Assembly (NCBI GenBank): GCA_030680835.1
Contig: JAUXUD010000071.1
Coordinates: forward strand, 1 to 58,032
Direction of reading: 5' to 3'
DNA length: 58,032 nucleotides
DNA from: Bacteroidota bacterium
Lineage (GTDB): Bacteria > Bacteroidota > Bacteroidia > UKL13-3
The translations under genes and the position numbers were made by a program. Below the pieces are notes generated by a model, which made no database searches, was not told the DNA's origin, and saw nothing but the letters and a program-made list of their open reading frames with translations. Below are positions 8,414 to 16,765 of the stretch, one piece after another (the stretch's first letter is position 1; each line of letters starts with the position of its first letter).

Positions 8414-10552
8414 ATGTTTAGTCGTTATATTTTATTATTATTGAATTATATTTTGACTGCAATTTTATTCAATCTTGATTTCTCACGTTGGGATGTTGTA
8501 CTGATGACATTTGTTCCGGCATGCATTAATATTGGAATTTTCATTTATGTTTTGTTCTTCCTGCCTCAAAACGAAACCAATTATTTATTTTCCATTTTTG
8601 TTTTTCTGATTGGTTTCTGGCAATTTGGGGATGGATTGGTAAGAATGAGTGTTACCGCAGAATCTGCCTTGCTGTGGTACCGAATGAGTGGCATTTTTAC
8701 TTTGTTTACATTGCCTTTTGGAATACTTTTTATTTTCAGCATTACCCGGGGTATTGAATATATTTCGAACCGGTTCGTGCTTATCTCTTTATTTTTGCCT
8801 CCGATAATTTTCCTGCTATTTATAATAGCCGGTTTGGATACTTACAACATTATTGAATCAGAAAACTGGTACTGGATTGTTAACCCGGTACCCGATTTTT
8901 TTACAAATGTAATTTACCTTTGGATCTCACTTGGGTCTTTAATTATGCTCGCCTTATTATGGCACAATTACTTAAAAACAGTTGAAGCCAAAAAGAAACA
9001 AATTCAAATATTGATACTGGCTGTCGGGTTTACAGTTCCGGTGACAGGTGGTTTGATTGCAGAAATTTTATTTCCACTTATTTTAAAGATAAATACAATA
9101 CCACTATCCACTCCTTTATTAACCGTTTTTTCGGTAGCATCATTAATTTCTATTAAAAAATTTAATTTATTAGAGTACTCACCCAAACATAAATGGAATC
9201 AGATACTTGAATCCATGAATGAAGGAATATTGATTGTAGATAATGATGAGAGAATCATGTATGCCAATAAAATATTTTGTAAAGAATTGGGTTATGAATT
9301 TGAAGAAATAGATGGGAAAATAGCCCGTGAAATATTGATTGATGTTTCTGATTTACCGCAAATGGAAAAGATAATTGAAGAAAGAAAAAACAATATATTC
9401 TCTATATATGAAATGCCGATAAAGTCGAAATCGGGTATAAAATTGTGGATGGAAATTAATGACTCACCGTATACAGATAACGCAGGTAAAATTATCGGTT
9501 CGATTGGAATTCAGAAAAATATAACAGAGCGAAAAGAAACTGAAATAAAATTAAATGCAGCAAAAGAAAGATATGATATTGTAGCAAAAGCTACCAGCGA
9601 CACCATTTGGGATCTGGATATTGTTCACGACAGGATGCAATATAATAATGGTATTTATGCAATGTTTGGATATTCCATTCAGGAGGTTGAGCATCTGGGA
9701 GATTGGTGGAAGGAGAAATTACACCCGGAAGATTTTTCAAACGTTACCACTGCACTTTCCGAAATGTACGAAAAAGGGCTGACACACCTTCAGATTGAAT
9801 ACAGGTTTCGCTGTGCCGACGGCTCATATAAATATATTTTCGACAGAGGGTTTTTGATTAAAAATGAAAAAGGTGAACCGATAAGAATGATAGGAGCCAT
9901 GCAGGATATTACGAAACAAAAAAATGAAGAAAACAGGTTAAAATTACTTGAATCTGTGATTACAAATACAACAGATGCTATTGTGATTACCGATATTGGA
10001 GATGAAAATAATGAGATGAAAATAATTTATGTAAATAAAGCATATGAAAAAATGACGGGATACACCTTTGAAGAAGTTATAGGTAAGAATCCAAGAATAT
10101 TACAGGGGCCGGATACAGATAAAAATGAATTGAAGCGATTAAAAATTTCCATGAATAATTTTGAACCCTGTGAAATAGAAATTATCAATTATAAAAAAAA
10201 TGGAGAAGCTTTTTGGACAGATATTTCACTTGCACCTGTGTCAGATTCGAGGGGTAATTATAAGCATTGGATTGGCATAAAAAGAGATATCACAGAGAAA
10301 AGAAAGCAATTATTTGAAATTGAAGAACAAAACAGGAAACTTAAAGATATTGCCTGGACACAATCTCATATAGTAAGAGCACCTTTGGCCAGGTTGATGG
10401 GATTGATAGATTTGTTCAATACAGATGCAATTGATGCGCATGAAATCAAAGAGTATTTAAATTATATTTTGAAATCTGCAAATGAGTTGGATGAAGTTAT
10501 TAGAAGTATTGTTTTGAAAACAATAACGGAAGCTGATAAGAAAATTGAATAA
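8414..10552 (+). CDS. 7TM-PAS3 sensor ending in an ATPase-less DHp domain
   Basis: This is a 712-residue paralog of the gene at 4675. Its seven-helix N-terminus aligns almost residue for residue (LDFSRWDVVL, CINIGIFIYVLFFLPQNETN, NKFNLLEYSPKHKWNQILESM-like region). It has three PAS domains at about 262-375, 380-505 and 510-630. The third resembles LOV/PAS_9 domains, with the motif GKNPRILQGPDTD at 557-569, but Pro560 replaces the flavin-reactive Cys, so flavin-adduct photochemistry is not expected. The H-box SHIVRAPLARLMG has His652, and the protein ends 60 residues later without an ATPase domain. The start at 8414 is uncertain: the residues before NLDFSRWDVV are not matched in the paralog. 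Confidence 0.83.
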   Translation: MFSRYILLLLNYILTAILFNLDFSRWDVVLMTFVPACINIGIFIYVLFFLPQNETNYLFSIFVFLIGFWQFGDGLVRMSVTAESALLWYRMSGIFTLFTLPFGILFIFSITRGIEYISNRFVLISLFLPPIIFLLFIIAGLDTYNIIESENWYWIVNPVPDFFTNVIYLWISLGSLIMLALLWHNYLKTVEAKKKQIQILILAVGFTVPVTGGLIAEILFPLILKINTIPLSTPLLTVFSVASLISIKKFNLLEYSPKHKWNQILESMNEGILIVDNDERIMYANKIFCKELGYEFEEIDGKIAREILIDVSDLPQMEKIIEERKNNIFSIYEMPIKSKSGIKLWMEINDSPYTDNAGKIIGSIGIQKNITERKETEIKLNAAKERYDIVAKATSDTIWDLDIVHDRMQYNNGIYAMFGYSIQEVEHLGDWWKEKLHPEDFSNVTTALSEMYEKGLTHLQIEYRFRCADGSYKYIFDRGFLIKNEKGEPIRMIGAMQDITKQKNEENRLKLLESVITNTTDAIVITDIGDENNEMKIIYVNKAYEKMTGYTFEEVIGKNPRILQGPDTDKNELKRLKISMNNFEPCEIEIINYKKNGEAFWTDISLAPVSDSRGNYKHWIGIKRDITEKRKQLFEIEEQNRKLKDIAWTQSHIVRAPLARLMGLIDLFNTDAIDAHEIKEYLNYILKSANELDEVIRSIVLKTITEADKKIE

Positions 10553-11023
10553 TTTATAAAGCAATACTTTTCATTCCGTTCAAATAATGTCGCACTTAAG
10601 GTCTTTTTACTGACGATTTAGCGCAATTTCACCGCTCAGCCATTCAGATAAATATTTCAGCCACTAAAATAAGTTTTACAATTATATTAAATTAAGCTTA
10701 ACTTTTTGTTAAGGCTATTTTTTAACTTATTTAAAATGAGTCTTCAACCATAGAATTGTAGTAAAAAAAACCACAATTTTTTTTATTAATCAATTACAAA
10801 ACAAAAATATTTGTCACTATTTATTTTTTTTCCTACTGCACCTTAGTTTGTGTACATAATGCTGCTAAAATAATTATACTTCCATTCGCATAATATAATT
10901 ATCAATTCAGATTAAACTAAAATGAGGTTTCTTTTAACAATAGCGATTATTAATACACTGCTTGTGTTGAGCCAAAAGTTGGTTGTGTGTAAGGCTTATG
11001 CTAAAAAAAATGCAAAAACCAAT
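10553..11023. other. Long AT-rich intergenic region between PAS and secretion genes
   Basis: These 470 bases separate the PAS trio from the secreted-protein cluster. They hold a candidate intrinsic terminator at 10754-10784 and a weaker hairpin at 10697-10713 (CTTAAC, five T, GTTAAG) followed by a T run. There is also a partial -7-like box (TTAGTTTG at 10843-10850, one mismatch to TAnnTTTG) without a well-placed -33 TTG. The reading frame open from 10922 continues into the secreted protein, but its first 34 residues look like leader read-through. I see no RNA gene. Confidence 0.5.
10754..10784 (+). terminator. Candidate intrinsic terminator after the PAS trio
   Basis: AATTGTAGT (10754-10762) can pair with ACCACAATT (10770-10778), with one mismatch, across an all-A loop. 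A run of T follows to 10784. It is in the right place to end the PAS-gene transcript 200 bases after the last stop. The stem is AT-rich, so its efficiency is uncertain. Confidence 0.45.
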
Positions 11024-12475
11024 ATGCTGTTCAGAATATTTTTTTCGATTATTTTGATTATTAACTGTTTAATATATAATCCCTTATCCGCACAACCTTG
11101 TACAGGAAGTACTCCAAGTTATACAATTGATCTTACCGGAAATAATGACAGCATCTGGACCAGCCCCAATGTGAGCAGGGACGGTAATTGTTGCGCAACA
11201 GCCAACTGTATCGAATTTAATATCACACTGGATCCTTTATCAAGTGGTATTCAGATAGACATTATTTCGGGAGCAACGCCAGGTGGTGCCTTAGATTACC
11301 AGGTGTCATGCGGTCCTGCACAACCTTTTGGCCAGCCTGTTTGCCTTTCGGGTACAGGTCCTTTCAGAATAACTTTTTGTAAGCCGGGTAATAATCCCAA
11401 TGTTTATCAAATTACTTCAATTCCCAAACCTGAGATAAATGGTAATCTTGCGGGTTCAACCAGTTGCGGAATTTATATGAAAGCAACGGGATATGAAATA
11501 TTGGGACTTACATGGACTTCATTACCTTTTGACAGTACTATCAATAACTATTTAAGCTGCAGAAATGATTGCGATTCAGTGAGTGTAGTTCCGGGACCCG
11601 CAGTTTACCCTTTAACTCTTGTATACCAGGTATGTGGCAATGTAATTGGGGGGTGTTTTCCTGCAGCAACCTGTGATACAATTACTTTACGCCTTTCTGC
11701 AAATCCGGTTGTACGGATTACTCCTGAAAATCCAATTGTTTGTTATGGAAGTGCAACCACTGTTATTACGGCAAATCCTACCGGTGGATTTGCCCCCTAT
11801 CAATTTGTCTGGAATGATAATGACACATCCCGGGTTAAATCGGTTGGTGTGGGTACCTATCGGGTAACCATGACAGATTCGGTAGGCTGCATAACTGCGA
11901 GAGATACGGTTGTGGTTACCGGATTTAGTGCACCATTTGTAGCCAATGCCGGCACTGATACCACCATATGTGCATCAACAACATCACTAAATTTAAACGG
12001 AAGTATCCAGGTTGCCAGCGGAGGAATATGGAGTGGTGGGTCAGGAACCTATAATCCGGGAAACACTTCTTTAAATGCAACGTATTCCCCTTCTGCTGCC
12101 GAAATAAATGCAGGTGGGGTCAACCTAATTCTTACAACAACAGATAATAGTGGTTGTACAGCCGTTAGGGATACGGTTCATTTCACCATTAATCCTGTAC
12201 CTGCACCTGTAATCAGCGGGGATACACTTCCCTGTTCGGGCAGAACAAAGAGCTATCTGGTAACACCTGTTGCCGGAAGCAATTATCTGTGGACCGTAAG
12301 CGGGGGAACACTGTCAGGTTCAAATACCAATAACCTTGTTAATATTATCTGGGGAACTGCAGGAAGTGGTAATGTAACCATAAAACAGACCAACAGTTAC
12401 GGATGTGAATACACAGCACAAAGAAGTATAAACATTCTGGCATCTCCGGGGCCGGCAACACTCTATCATTATTAA
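11024..12475 (+). CDS. Secreted Ig/PKD-like repeat protein without sorting domain
   Basis: This encodes an exported surface-type protein of 483 residues. I placed the start at 11024 because MLFRIFFSIILIINCLIYNPLSAQ is a good signal peptide, whereas the upstream in-frame Met (10922) gives a second, unlikely hydrophobic leader. After a Cys-rich N-terminal region (CTGSTPSYTID...CCATANC) come SprB-like and Ig-like modules: VVRITPENPIVCYGSATTVITANPTGG, then FVANAGTDTTICAS..., then a PKD-like module from about residue 400 (SGDTLPCSGRTKSYLVTP...YLWTVSGG). The chain stops at the end of that module with ...GPATLYHY and has no type A or type B T9SS C-terminal domain. It is the first gene of a cluster with related proteins and a PorP/SprF gene, which suggests T9SS-linked surface function. 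The exact role is unknown. Confidence 0.75.
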   Translation: MLFRIFFSIILIINCLIYNPLSAQPCTGSTPSYTIDLTGNNDSIWTSPNVSRDGNCCATANCIEFNITLDPLSSGIQIDIISGATPGGALDYQVSCGPAQPFGQPVCLSGTGPFRITFCKPGNNPNVYQITSIPKPEINGNLAGSTSCGIYMKATGYEILGLTWTSLPFDSTINNYLSCRNDCDSVSVVPGPAVYPLTLVYQVCGNVIGGCFPAATCDTITLRLSANPVVRITPENPIVCYGSATTVITANPTGGFAPYQFVWNDNDTSRVKSVGVGTYRVTMTDSVGCITARDTVVVTGFSAPFVANAGTDTTICASTTSLNLNGSIQVASGGIWSGGSGTYNPGNTSLNATYSPSAAEINAGGVNLILTTTDNSGCTAVRDTVHFTINPVPAPVISGDTLPCSGRTKSYLVTPVAGSNYLWTVSGGTLSGSNTNNLVNIIWGTAGSGNVTIKQTNSYGCEYTAQRSINILASPGPATLYHY

Positions 12476-12496
12476 AACCATTAATTATAAAACAAA

Positions 12497-12658
12497 ATGA
12501 AAAGATTACTTACATCAGAAAAAATTATCGAATGGATTTCTATTAACAAGGAAATTCCAAAATGTATTCAGTGCAAGTCGAGAAGTCCGGGCAAAAATTT
12601 TATGCCGAATGAAATATGGATACAAAAACCAAATGAAACAAAAAAAATAAATAACTAA
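12497..12658 (+). CDS. Possible 53-residue small protein with a CxxC pair
   Basis: A short reading frame starts MKRLLTSEKIIEWISINKEI and contains the pair C-I-Q-C at residues 23-26. It ends with a charged Asn/Lys-rich tail and has no signal peptide. It sits between the first secreted protein (21 bases downstream of its stop) and the next one (12682), on the same strand, in a cluster of otherwise secreted products. I do not recognise the family. The length is within chance for AT-rich DNA, although the sequence looks more like a globular peptide than random translation. It may be a real small protein or a remnant. Confidence 0.35.
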   Translation: MKRLLTSEKIIEWISINKEIPKCIQCKSRSPGKNFMPNEIWIQKPNETKKINN

Positions 12659-12681
12659 ACCACAAAATAAATCAAATCATT

Positions 12682-13338
12682 ATGAAAAATTTAAACTTAA
12701 CCAATATGAAAAATTCAATTTTAAAAATTGCTGCTATGTTGCTATTAACAGGGTTAATAACAAGCACTGTAAACGCCCAAAGCACATCAACAACCGATTC
12801 AATTTGTGCAGGATCAACCGGAAAAATATATAAAATATCTGGTTTTGCAGGGAGTACGTACACATGGACCATAAGTGGTAACGGTACACAAGCCAGTGGA
12901 GGAACAAGCGACTCTATTACCATCAACTGGTCATCAACACCGGGAACAGATACCTTAACCGTTGTAGAATCCAACGTCATAGGGTGTTTGGGAGATCCGG
13001 TTCAGTTGGTTGTGGTTCGATTGGTACCACCAACAGTTGTACTCAGCGGAGCCGATTCTATTTGTATAAATTCTGCCACAACCCTGAGCAAACTGCAAAT
13101 GGATTTTACAGGTTATGCACCGTGGACAATCGGGTACACCGAAGCAGGAACAGCCAGAACCGCAACTACTTCTTCAGCTCAGTATAATTTCAACTCCCAG
13201 GTGTTCTCTACATCAGGCGTAAAAAGTTATGTAACTACAACTTTAACCGACAGATTTGGCTGTAGTGGAACCCATACAGGTACCGCATCCGTTACCGTAT
13301 TCCCGAAACCTACCACATCTGCAATAACTCATTACTAG
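12682..13338 (+). CDS. Small secreted PKD-like protein without sorting domain
   Basis: This is a 218-residue exported protein. A signal peptide (ILKIAAMLLLTGLITSTVNAQ) is cut near residue 33. A PKD/Ig-like domain follows with the signature DSICAGSTGKIYKISGFAGSTYTWTISG and ends in VIGCLGDPVQLVV. A second Ig-like unit starts PPTVVLSGADSICINSATTLS and ends VFPKPTTSAITHY, followed directly by the stop. The first module is clearly homologous to the N-terminal module of the next gene (13514). The first gene of the cluster also ends shortly after a PKD-like module with a His-Tyr terminus. There is no recognisable T9SS C-terminal domain, so if it reaches the surface it may do so in complex with the downstream type B protein. 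Met9 is an alternative start. Confidence 0.75.
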   Translation: MKNLNLTNMKNSILKIAAMLLLTGLITSTVNAQSTSTTDSICAGSTGKIYKISGFAGSTYTWTISGNGTQASGGTSDSITINWSSTPGTDTLTVVESNVIGCLGDPVQLVVVRLVPPTVVLSGADSICINSATTLSKLQMDFTGYAPWTIGYTEAGTARTATTSSAQYNFNSQVFSTSGVKSYVTTTLTDRFGCSGTHTGTASVTVFPKPTTSAITHY

Positions 13339-13466
13339 TTCTCGTATTGCTAGTTCCTGTCGAACCCCGGATGGTGCTCTGTACAGCAAGACAGACGCCA
13401 TCTGCGGGTTGACTAAAAAGTGTGCTTTACAGAATGCGCATGTTTGGGTTGTACCGGGAGTTTAAT
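13339..13466 (+). other. GC-enriched, hairpin-capable intercistronic segment
   Basis: About half of the bases at 13341-13460 are G or C (63 of 120 by hand count), clearly above the AT-rich neighbours. AACCC (13363-13367) and GATGG (13370-13374) can pair with GGGTT (13406-13410) and CCATC (13398-13402), with an inner TGCT/AGCA pairing. A frame without ATG also stays open from 13328 to 13465. The segment could be a structured RNA leader or processing element, or a decayed coding tail. I cannot decide which. Confidence 0.35.
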
Positions 13467-13513
13467 GAAATATTTTTTGAGTTTTCATACTTGTTTTCAA
13501 AAAGAATTTAACG

Positions 13514-14548
13514 TTGATCAAAAATATTACCATATCGATTATGTATTTAATTTTTATTGTGGGTGAGGTTCGTTCACAAATAATAGATACGGTATGTCCG
13601 GGTGAACCCAATGTGATGTATACAGTTGATCAGCATCCCGGTTCAAGCTATCAGTGGGATGTTTCCGGTGGAATAATAAAATCAGGCAACGGAACTGCAA
13701 CAATAAGAGTTGACTGGCTGAACCAAACAGGTTTGTACCGCATTTCGGTTATTGAGAAAAATGTTGTGAACTGTACAGGAAATCCTGTGAATGCTTATGT
13801 ACTGATAAAAGGCATCAATTTTCAAATTAATTATCCGCAGGTTGCCTGTATAAATGATACAATTATGTGCTCGGGAAATGGTGGCGACAAGTATTTATGG
13901 AGTAATGGCGACACCAGCAGTATGATAAGAATCAGGCTTATCCAGGACACATTACTTTCTTTGAAAATATCCAGTGCAGCATGTGCATTTTTAAGCGATA
14001 CGTTTATGATGAAAATAAAAGCATCAAAAGGTCCCATAGTTGCATTCACTCCGGATGATGCAGAATTTTACAAAGACCAGAACATTTACTTTAAATACCT
14101 GGGGAATTCACAAGATAAAGTTACCTGGCTGCTGGATAAATCTTCTGTAAGCAGGATTGTGGCTAACAATATAAATGTAACGTTTATGGATACCGGACAG
14201 GTTTATATCAAGCTTATCGCTGTAAACAATTTCGGTTGCAAAGATTCACTGACAAAAATAATCAATATCAAGGATGAAAATATTTTTATTCCCAATGCAT
14301 TTACTCCCAATGGTGATGGTTTAAACGATGTATTTATACCTGTTAGCCATGGAATCAAATCCGTTCATATGGTAGTATTTAACCGCTGGGGCGAAGAAAT
14401 TTATGTTTCAGATTCGATGCAGGAGGGTTGGAATGGGATTTACAAAGGTGAAGTATTGTCGCCCGATGCATATGGCTATTCAATATCGGCCGTGGGTTAT
14501 TCGGGCAGATATTATTATTTCAATGGAACGATTACCCTGTTCAGATAA
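13514..14548 (+). CDS. PKD-like protein with gliding-motility type B C-terminal domain
   Basis: This is a 344-residue T9SS cargo protein. A signal peptide (MYLIFIVGEVRSQ) is followed by a PKD-like domain (DTVCPGEPNVMYTVDQHPGSSYQWDVSGG) like that of the preceding gene. A second Cys-containing module and a third beta-sandwich (FTPDDAEFYKDQNIYFKYLG) follow. The C-terminus is the CHU_C/type B sorting domain at about residues 257-344: FIPNAFTPNGDGLNDVFIP, then VFNRWGEEIY, GWNGIYKG and a final YYYFNGTITLFR. Type B domains direct export by T9SS, usually with a partner SprF-like barrel, and one is encoded at 16766. The start is either TTG at 13514, which gives a charged signal-peptide N-terminus, or ATG at 13541. 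Confidence 0.87.
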   Translation: MIKNITISIMYLIFIVGEVRSQIIDTVCPGEPNVMYTVDQHPGSSYQWDVSGGIIKSGNGTATIRVDWLNQTGLYRISVIEKNVVNCTGNPVNAYVLIKGINFQINYPQVACINDTIMCSGNGGDKYLWSNGDTSSMIRIRLIQDTLLSLKISSAACAFLSDTFMMKIKASKGPIVAFTPDDAEFYKDQNIYFKYLGNSQDKVTWLLDKSSVSRIVANNINVTFMDTGQVYIKLIAVNNFGCKDSLTKIINIKDENIFIPNAFTPNGDGLNDVFIPVSHGIKSVHMVVFNRWGEEIYVSDSMQEGWNGIYKGEVLSPDAYGYSISAVGYSGRYYYFNGTITLFR

Positions 14549-14602
14549 ACGATTGTAAAATGATAAAGATACTATTATTTATTATTCATCACCATTAATA
14601 AA

Positions 14603-16753
14603 ATGCAGATGCGTATACTATATACAAAATTGAATGAACTAATAACAAATCCAGGAACCTGGTCATTTATGACGCTGTTCTTTTTATACGGTTTGTTAAC
14701 TGCAAAAGAACTGAAAACCCAACAGCTTACAACTCCACAGTCATTTCTATTAAAAGAAGCCGAATTACAGGATAACAAACTTTTTGTACTGGGTAAAAAC
14801 AATAATCTGTATAGTTTTAATATACACGAAAAGGCGATTGCAGAAAAAAACGAAAAACACAATATAAAAGGATTGTTTAAAGATTCTACCGGTGTATATG
14901 CATGGAACGATCATGAGTTATATATATACAATATGAAGTTGAATGACTGGAAATTAATCAGGAGTTTTAACGAACGGTATATAAAGGGAATTGTTTCTGT
15001 TAATAATGATGTAAAGGTAATATTTTATGACGGACTTTTATCAATAATGAATCATACATTTAGAAAGTCACCTTATCCGATAATGGAAACAATCAGTGGT
15101 TCATCTTATATAATATGCACAAATAAGTTTCTTTATAGAATAAACAATGAAAATGTATTTGTAAAAATAACCCGGATGGATTCTGCAGCATTTATGAAAG
15201 ACATTTTCAGTTTGAATGACCATATTTTTTACCTGATCAATAACAATCTGAAAGTGGTGGATACCGAACTATTGACAACCACCGGCCTCATATTGCCTGA
15301 TTCGGTTACAAATATTATTGGCTTTTATAAGCAGCATCTTTTTTATAAAAATTCAAAGGGCATAGCTGCATTTAATCCGCTCAATAAAGAAACTTCCCAG
15401 ATCCTCAGTTCGGATGTATTTAATGTTCAATTACTGGATAACGGAAATTTACTATACAACGATGCAGCAGGTAAATGTCTGTATTATCAAAGCGCGTCAC
15501 AAATTACAATAAAAGTTGGAGAGGGAATAAAATCATACCGCATTATTGATTTGCTGGAAGATAAAAATCAAAGTACTATAATTACCTCGGAGGGCTTTAT
15601 TTTTTATCAAAAAAATAAGAGTATTGAGTCATTTATTGACCTGCATGCAGTTTCAGGGAAAATGTACGGAGCGGTGCAAAATAATTCGGAATTGTATGTT
15701 GCCTGTGAAATGGGATTGCTCACTTTCAGCTTAAACACCTCGGAATATTATTTAAACAAGGAACTGAAAGGGATTGAATGCAATTCGATTGTGTTAGCTG
15801 ACAAATACCTTTATATAAGTTCATCGATGAATGGGGTATTTAAAATTAAACCCGGAACAATTTCAGGACGAGAACCTAAAGTATGTGCAATTAACGAAGG
15901 CTTATTGGTTTCATCTACTTACCTGATTAAAAATTACGGAGGTGTTTTATATACCGTATCCAATTCGGGGATATACCGCAAAAGCACGAAGGGAGATAAA
16001 TGGATTGAATACCATGGGAGTGGTTTTATTAAACGGATTACCGGGGTTGCTCATTTTAAAAAGCATTGTGATGCTTTGTTAATTGCCTCTGTTGAACGCG
16101 GGGTTATGAAAACAAATGATGAAGGCAAAACCTATGAATCAATGAACCTGGGCCTGATTGATTCATCCATTATTTCAATGGAAGCAGATTCAAGTGGATT
16201 TTATGTGCTCACAAAAAGCGGGGATATTTATTTTCATCCTCATGATGGGATTGAATGGACGAAAATAAATAAGGGAATGAATATTTTTAATTCGGTTTTT
16301 CTTCATTCAGGATTGCTTTACCTGGTTGATGCAGATAATAATATTAATCTTCTTGAAACGGATGATTTTAAACCGGGAATGCATTCAGACTGGGATATTA
16401 AACCAACCTATTTTCATGGAGATAAAATCAGGATTACTTATAGATTTACAGGACTTACAGGAAAAAGTAACCATGCCGTATTGCAAATTGCATCAATAAA
16501 CGAAAGTTTCAATAAGGCTTCCGTTTTAGTGCATTCAAACCTGCGTGAAGCATCCATGGAATGTGCCATACCCGATACCCTTGCTCCGGGCATTTATCAG
16601 ATAAGATTGGTTGGAACAGACCCTTTTGTACGTTCTGTGAATGCAGTAGCCACGATAGAAGTTAAACAAAAATTACCAGCGCTTGTTCCCCCAATCATAA
16701 AAGCAGAAAATGTTGTGATACCAGAAATTATTCAGGTAGCAGGTATAAAATAA
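14603..16753 (+). CDS. Large exported propeller-like protein of unknown function
   Basis: I do not recognise this 716-residue protein as a named family. A hydrophobic signal or anchor (WSFMTLFFLYGLLTAKEL, about 20-38) follows a basic N-terminus. From about 50 to 590 the chain consists of short beta-rich repeats typical of a beta-propeller (LYSFNIHEK, GVYAWNDHELYIY, GVLYTVSNSGIYRKSTKGDKWIEY). Two of these resemble BNR or photosystem-stability-factor repeats (NSGIYRKSTKGDKW, GVMKTNDEGKTY). The last 110 residues look like a beta-sandwich (HGDKIRITYRFTG...APGIYQIRLVG). It has no sorting domain. It lies between the type B cargo gene and the PorP/SprF gene and may be a periplasmic or surface component of the same system; that is inference from position. 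Confidence 0.6.
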   Translation: MQMRILYTKLNELITNPGTWSFMTLFFLYGLLTAKELKTQQLTTPQSFLLKEAELQDNKLFVLGKNNNLYSFNIHEKAIAEKNEKHNIKGLFKDSTGVYAWNDHELYIYNMKLNDWKLIRSFNERYIKGIVSVNNDVKVIFYDGLLSIMNHTFRKSPYPIMETISGSSYIICTNKFLYRINNENVFVKITRMDSAAFMKDIFSLNDHIFYLINNNLKVVDTELLTTTGLILPDSVTNIIGFYKQHLFYKNSKGIAAFNPLNKETSQILSSDVFNVQLLDNGNLLYNDAAGKCLYYQSASQITIKVGEGIKSYRIIDLLEDKNQSTIITSEGFIFYQKNKSIESFIDLHAVSGKMYGAVQNNSELYVACEMGLLTFSLNTSEYYLNKELKGIECNSIVLADKYLYISSSMNGVFKIKPGTISGREPKVCAINEGLLVSSTYLIKNYGGVLYTVSNSGIYRKSTKGDKWIEYHGSGFIKRITGVAHFKKHCDALLIASVERGVMKTNDEGKTYESMNLGLIDSSIISMEADSSGFYVLTKSGDIYFHPHDGIEWTKINKGMNIFNSVFLHSGLLYLVDADNNINLLETDDFKPGMHSDWDIKPTYFHGDKIRITYRFTGLTGKSNHAVLQIASINESFNKASVLVHSNLREASMECAIPDTLAPGIYQIRLVGTDPFVRSVNAVATIEVKQKLPALVPPIIKAENVVIPEIIQVAGIK

Positions 16754-16765
16754 TATTAAAGAATT

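Noticed and set aside
8454-8700. Possible second start for the third PAS protein
   Set aside because: No in-frame ATG lies close to the conserved LDFSRWDVV block, so the 8414 start was kept although it is uncertain.
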